Source: CAZERD01 sp964515405
GTDB lineage: Bacteria; Campylobacterota_A; Desulfurellia; Desulfurellales; CAZERD01
Length of the DNA: 10,487 bases
Assembly (NCBI GenBank): GCA_964515405.1
Contig: CAZERD010000051.1
Location: forward strand, 1-10,487
Direction: 5' to 3'
Under the pieces are notes generated by a model. The model saw only the letters and a list, made by a program, of their open reading frames with translations. It had not been told where the DNA came from and did not search any database. Of the stretch, positions 6,565 through 10,487 are shown one piece after another. A program made the position numbers and the translations under genes. Each line of letters starts with the position of its first letter. The first letter of the stretch is position 1.

Positions 6565-9500
6565 CTACCTATGTGTCTCGTTCTTCTCCTTTCTGTTCCC
6601 CTGTGGGGCACCAGTGGTTTCAAGTACTCCATTATTATAGGTTATCATACTGTTTCCTCTGGTCTGAGCTGTGGCAACTGATGTAAGTCCTGAATTCCAA
6701 CCAAAAGCTACAGCCTGAGAAGATTCTGCAACCGGCGCTGACTCCTCAGAGGCTGCTGATCTATAAATGTTATCTACAACACCTCCACCCATTTTATGAT
6801 CATTCAGCAACACTAAGCCAGGTGGGACGTTGATTATGTGCAACACGTGGGAGGGGGAAACCACTCCGTCTATATCCACAGAAACATTGTACGCCTCTTT
6901 TTTCCTAGCTCCTACTGAAAGGTTTCCTCCAACAATACGCACGTTTACAGGGTTATTAATGTCCCCAACCAAATTGCCAGCTACAAGTCTTGAATCAGAT
7001 GTAGCTATTATATCGGTTGATGGACCGTCCATAATAGAACCTTTGGGAGCTTCCAGATAAATTCCGCCTGCTTTGGTTTGTATAAATCCAACATTTATAT
7101 TACCCGAGGCTACGCTTAGTGAAATATTTCCTCTGCCTGTCTCTATGGAGCGTATATTGATTTGTCTATCTGCATCTACGTATATCTCTCCCTGTGCAGA
7201 ATGTGCAGCAATACTACCAGATGATATGTCTAGTGCACCATCACGTGTCTTCGAACCTATACCTGTCTGTGCACTTAGTGATACACCTTTAGCCTTTATA
7301 TCTGTATTACCCGGCAATCTAGCCAAAGCGCTATCTATTATCTTACCTGCTGAGACTATGTTCACATTCCCACTGTTTGAATCAAGCATAGATATAGACA
7401 CATTACCTATGCTGCTTTTTAGATTGATGTCTCCCTTGGAAAGGATTGCTGTTGGCGGTGCCTGATAAAAGCCGCCCACGGTTATATATATATTGCCGTT
7501 CACCGTCCTAATGCTCCCGTCTAACACATTTAGATTCCCTGCAGTATTAATATTTATACTATCATTGCTCAACATGTAAGATCGTGTAACTATATTAGAA
7601 TTAGAAGTTATTGCAATGCTAGAGCCACTGATAAGCTGGGAACCCTCACGCAGTAGTATATCGCCGAAAGATTTGAACTTTATAGAGTCTGCATTAATAG
7701 AACTCCTTATATCAATTCCACTGTCCGTTGTATTCACCTTTATGAAACTAGAAGCTACCACAGCACTGTTACTTGTATAGTAACCTCCCGAGATAGATAT
7801 ATCATGACCCCTGAACGTACTGTCCTGTACAATGCCTCCGCCTGCCGAGAGATAAATACTCTTACCAACGTTCAGCATCCCCTCTGTCTTTATGCTACCG
7901 CCGGCATCAATGTTTATCCAACTGGCAGTAATTTTGCCTGTGGTGTTTATACTGCCATTTTTGGAGTAAAGATAAACACCTTTCTTTGCCGACACGTTTT
8001 GATTTACTTTAATGTTATTCCAGGATTCAAGATCTGCTCCACCAGCATGTACAGGTTTTAGTGCATCTATATCATTAAAGGAATATACTGTAAGCTCGCG
8101 TTTCACCTGTACATTACCGAGTTTTATAGAGTGTTCTGAAAAAACATTTGCTCCACCTGAAGGACTTTGTATATTCAGCTCTCCCTGACTGCCGATTAGG
8201 TCCACGTCTAGTGCTTTATCTGTCCCACCAGGTTGGCCTATGCCATCAGTGGCGTTGACTGTTATACTGTCAGCTGTTATATCGCTTTCATTATCCTCAA
8301 GCCAGTCATAAACTCCTCCATTAGGCACTGTTAGAACCACTGTTGAAGGACTATAGATGCTATCAACGTAGAGACTGCCGCTATGCTTATACAAGTAGAT
8401 TCCTTTTTCCGCTCTTGCCACAATTGGGGATCCATCATTGATTTTGACGCTTACGGGGAGGTTCTTGTTTCCTATGCTTCCCTCTTCCGATTCAACAATA
8501 AGCCCATCGGGAGCCTGTAGATTTACGCTTTCACCGTTTTGTGGGAGTATGTTGCCTTTTACCTTCAGTCTTATCCTTTTCCCGCTCTTAATTGTTCTTA
8601 TGGTTATTCCCTTATTTGAGCCCAGATATATATGGTCGTTAGCCTGGGCATATATCCATCCATTAGCATCAATATTGAGATCATCCCTTTGGTGGATAAT
8701 AAGCGTTTCTTTATCACGTTTCCATTCTATATCCCCCCTCTCTGCCGATGCCAATGCGAGCTCTATCTTCTGTTTCTCCTGCTCACTTACGCTATCAGGA
8801 TTGGAGTAATTGTACGTAACGTCACCGTTATCTGTACCTATGGAACCTCCAGTCGTAAGTGTAACATTCTTCGCAATTATGTTGGGTTCTTCTATCTCAT
8901 ACACGGTGCTTGTAGTATGTTTGTTGAACACGAAAGCTGGGATCGGCGACTCAAGCTCGTTTTTGGTCCACCTGTGCCCTGAGCTTATGTTTTTTATCTC
9001 TCCCTCGGTAGCTTCGTATGAGAAGTTTGGGTTATAAGGTGTTTTACCCCATTCTCTGAACTTCTGAGTCATATTATTCTCGTATTGCTGAATTTGTGTC
9101 TCTGTCCACCCAGAAGATTCAAGCGCCTTAACCTGGGTTTGCGTGAGCTTAAACTCGACGTTTGGATCGTATTCAGAGTAGCTGTACGTACCGTTTGAGT
9201 TTACCTTTAGATGCCTATAATTTTTCCAATAGTTCTGATATGCTACATTCATTGACCTATCATATGCCTGTATTTGCTGTTTGTTTTTACTGTCGGCTTT
9301 ATCACCGGTGAGCTCCATGTTGCCCCACAGAGTGAGGAGCTGTTGTTTTGTCCTTTTGTCAACCTTCTCGTTGGGATTGCCGTCTACTATGGTACCATTT
9401 GGTACGTCCACGTATACGTCTCCTGCCGCCTTTATCTGATATACTCTAAGATCACCCTGTTTTTCTCTAACATATATGTTACCCTTGGTGGATATCATGG

Positions 9501-10487
9501 TAAGTGTACCGCCGTTAGATGAGTTTGTTTTGATATTTATGTACGGATCCGACGCCACACCAGAGGAAATACTCCCGTTTTTGGCCTCAAGATAGATACT
9601 TTTACCTATTATAATTCCTTGTTCCGAATATATACCCCTGTCTGATACTATTTTTAGACTGCCATCAGCAGAGATATTTGAAATGTCTATACCTGTACCG
9701 ACAGCATTAATATACACATTGCTGAGAGTTTTATCAGTACTAGGAGAGTTAATGTCAACCTTAGGATTCTCGGCGCCGCTATTCACGATCACGCCGGTAA
9801 TATTCACCGGAGAGTTCTCAGAGCCTACATTTATCCCGGAAAGCTTTATCTTAGCTCCCTGAATAGGAGAAAGTGAGGACTCAACTATGTTCCCCTCTGC
9901 CGAAACAACCGTGGTACCATTAGCGTTTGAGATGCCTCCCTCAAGGATTATGTCTCCTTTGGAAGATATATTCACCTTACCGTTTTTATAGCCTTCAAAG
10001 TATATTTTTATTGGGTAATCGGCTTTAACAGCATTATAGTAGAAGGTATCTGTTCCCTTCTGATAAATCACGGTTCTCTTTATCCAAGTTTTCCTTGTCA
10101 GTATCCAACCGTGTTTCCAGTACCATTTTGTCCCGGAAGAATCCCTTTGGAATACCTTTTTATCAAAGTTTACGCTACTAGTTGATTTATAAGCGTATAA
10201 CAGCTGTTTGTCTCTTAGTTTGGCTGAGTAACCAGAAGCTATATTCTCAAACCCAACATAATCACCCTGCGGTAGTTGGCTTCCACTCAGCTCTTCCGTA
10301 TTCTTACTAACTATATCTGACGTGGTAAAGTGCCTCTTGCTTATAGGTATAAAGCCCAAGAATTTGTCATACTCGTGGTAATATTGTATCTTGGTCTGGG
10401 TGGTTGTGCTTGTCCCATCCATCCAGTAGTACATCAATCCCCGCTTTGGGTGATATTCAGCACCATCCTCTACAGAGAACGAATCTT
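6565..10487 (-). CDS. Giant beta-repeat exoprotein (filamentous haemagglutinin-like), N-terminus missing
   Basis: The frame is open from the right window edge to a TAG at 6567-6565, at least 1,306 residues; the true start and any signal peptide lie outside the window. The first start-like codons (TTG 10437, ATG 10434) are internal, because in-frame coding (SVEDGAEYHPKRG) continues upstream of them. Numbering from that TTG, residues 1-150 are rich in Trp/Tyr, 150-355 and 515-1180 are short beta-strand repeats of right-handed beta-helix type, 355-500 is a helical insert, and 1181-1290 is a Ser/Ala/Gln-rich tail. There is no cysteine. Similar sequences are secreted adhesins or large exoproteins. 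No autotransporter barrel is present at the C-terminus, so export by a separate partner (two-partner secretion) or another route is inferred; no partner gene is visible. Function (adhesion, biofilm or cell-surface layer) cannot be decided from this part. Confidence 0.85.
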   Translation of the reverse strand, partial: DSFSVEDGAEYHPKRGLMYYWMDGTSTTTQTKIQYYHEYDKFLGFIPISKRHFTTSDIVSKNTEELSGSQLPQGDYVGFENIASGYSAKLRDKQLLYAYKSTSSVNFDKKVFQRDSSGTKWYWKHGWILTRKTWIKRTVIYQKGTDTFYYNAVKADYPIKIYFEGYKNGKVNISSKGDIILEGGISNANGTTVVSAEGNIVESSLSPIQGAKIKLSGINVGSENSPVNITGVIVNSGAENPKVDINSPSTDKTLSNVYINAVGTGIDISNISADGSLKIVSDRGIYSEQGIIIGKSIYLEAKNGSISSGVASDPYINIKTNSSNGGTLTMISTKGNIYVREKQGDLRVYQIKAAGDVYVDVPNGTIVDGNPNEKVDKRTKQQLLTLWGNMELTGDKADSKNKQQIQAYDRSMNVAYQNYWKNYRHLKVNSNGTYSYSEYDPNVEFKLTQTQVKALESSGWTETQIQQYENNMTQKFREWGKTPYNPNFSYEATEGEIKNISSGHRWTKNELESPIPAFVFNKHTTSTVYEIEEPNIIAKNVTLTTGGSIGTDNGDVTYNYSNPDSVSEQEKQKIELALASAERGDIEWKRDKETLIIHQRDDLNIDANGWIYAQANDHIYLGSNKGITIRTIKSGKRIRLKVKGNILPQNGESVNLQAPDGLIVESEEGSIGNKNLPVSVKINDGSPIVARAEKGIYLYKHSGSLYVDSIYSPSTVVLTVPNGGVYDWLEDNESDITADSITVNATDGIGQPGGTDKALDVDLIGSQGELNIQSPSGGANVFSEHSIKLGNVQVKRELTVYSFNDIDALKPVHAGGADLESWNNIKVNQNVSAKKGVYLYSKNGSINTTGKITASWINIDAGGSIKTEGMLNVGKSIYLSAGGGIVQDSTFRGHDISISGGYYTSNSAVVASSFIKVNTTDSGIDIRSSINADSIKFKSFGDILLREGSQLISGSSIAITSNSNIVTRSYMLSNDSININTAGNLNVLDGSIRTVNGNIYITVGGFYQAPPTAILSKGDINLKSSIGNVSISMLDSNSGNVNIVSAGKIIDSALARLPGNTDIKAKGVSLSAQTGIGSKTRDGALDISSGSIAAHSAQGEIYVDADRQINIRSIETGRGNISLSVASGNINVGFIQTKAGGIYLEAPKGSIMDGPSTDIIATSDSRLVAGNLVGDINNPVNVRIVGGNLSVGARKKEAYNVSVDIDGVVSPSHVLHIINVPPGLVLLNDHKMGGGVVDNIYRSAASEESAPVAESSQAVAFGWNSGLTSVATAQTRGNSMITYNNGVLETTGAPQGNRKEKNETHR
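6898..9990 (-). repeat. Degenerate beta-strand repeats within the exoprotein gene
   Basis: The protein repeats short strands of about ten residues, most clearly as G-x-I-Y-L-x-A-x-x-G-S-I. Examples are GKSIYLEAKNGSIS (278-291), KGIYLYKHSGSLYV (678-691), KGVYLYSKNGSINT (819-832), GKSIYLSAGGGIV (858-870) and GGIYLEAPKGSIMDG (1124-1138). A second recurring element contains IG or VG followed by a short turn and a strand, for example INVGSENSPVNI, GSIGNKNLPVSV and VGDINNPVNV. The repeats are diverged at DNA level and interrupted by the helical insert at 8938-9375. Confidence 0.75.
8938..9375 (-). other. Non-repeat helical insert domain in the exoprotein
   Basis: Residues about 355-500 (from TTG 10437) break the beta-repeat pattern. 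The segment is Gln/Lys/Tyr/Trp-rich, with helix-like stretches around RTKQQLLTLWGNMELTGDKA (362-381) and YQNYWKNYRHL (400-410), and LTQTQVKALESSGWTETQIQ (431-450). It lies between two beta-helix blocks and begins right after a GTIVDG repeat, so it probably loops out of the helix as a separate domain. Its function is unknown. Confidence 0.55.

Noticed and set aside
7073..7465. Plus-strand frame of 130 codons inside the exoprotein gene
   Set aside because: It is antisense to a continuous repeat-coding frame of over 1,300 codons; long opposite-strand frames are expected there from its codon composition.
8438..9522. Cluster of hydrophobic plus-strand frames that could pass for small membrane proteins
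   Set aside because: The hydrophobicity comes from reading Glu/Lys/Asn-rich codons backward, the frames overlap each other, and none has a convincing ribosome-binding site.

Overview
This 10.5-kb window looks like the chromosome of a diderm (Gram-negative-type) bacterium, probably a thermophile. Arginine is mostly AGA/AGG, isoleucine is often ATA, the proteins are rich in Lys, Glu and Ile, and genes are packed with overlaps of a few bases. A giant filamentous-haemagglutinin-like exoprotein implies an outer membrane. I cannot name the genus. The lifestyle is inferred from composition only. No rRNA, tRNA, CRISPR array, insertion sequence or phage gene is visible.

Left arm (1-2092, minus strand). 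A crotonase-superfamily protein gene runs into a secreted or membrane-anchored NodB-type polysaccharide deacetylase gene with an ATGA overlap. A further gene of unknown function, cut off by the window edge, follows behind its own well-formed promoter. The crotonase lacks both classical catalytic glutamates, so it is probably not an ordinary enoyl-CoA hydratase.

Middle (2093-6549, plus strand). A divergent 147-bp promoter region carries a two-copy GTCAACGGT repeat. It is followed by a tight four-gene run: a 96-residue unknown protein, a Lon-like serine/lysine protease with a ruined Walker A motif, chorismate synthase (aroC) and shikimate kinase (aroK). Spacings are 2 nt, a 20-nt overlap and a 4-nt overlap. 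Ribosome-binding sites place the protease start at ATG 2533 and the aroC start at TTG 4886. Two steps of aromatic amino-acid synthesis are therefore co-transcribed with a protein-quality-control protease.

Right arm (6565-10487, minus strand). One cysteine-free open frame of at least 1,306 codons, still open at the right edge, encodes the C-terminal part of a giant beta-strand-repeat exoprotein. It has an aromatic-rich module, a first beta-repeat block, a helical non-repeat insert of about 145 residues, a long second beta-repeat block and a low-complexity tail without an outer-membrane barrel. It converges on aroK with only 15 bp between the stop codons and no clear terminator.

Nothing here amounts to a demonstrable new system. 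The best leads are the probably ATP-independent Lon-like protease with its small upstream partner, the crotonase without catalytic glutamates, and the modular architecture of the giant exoprotein.
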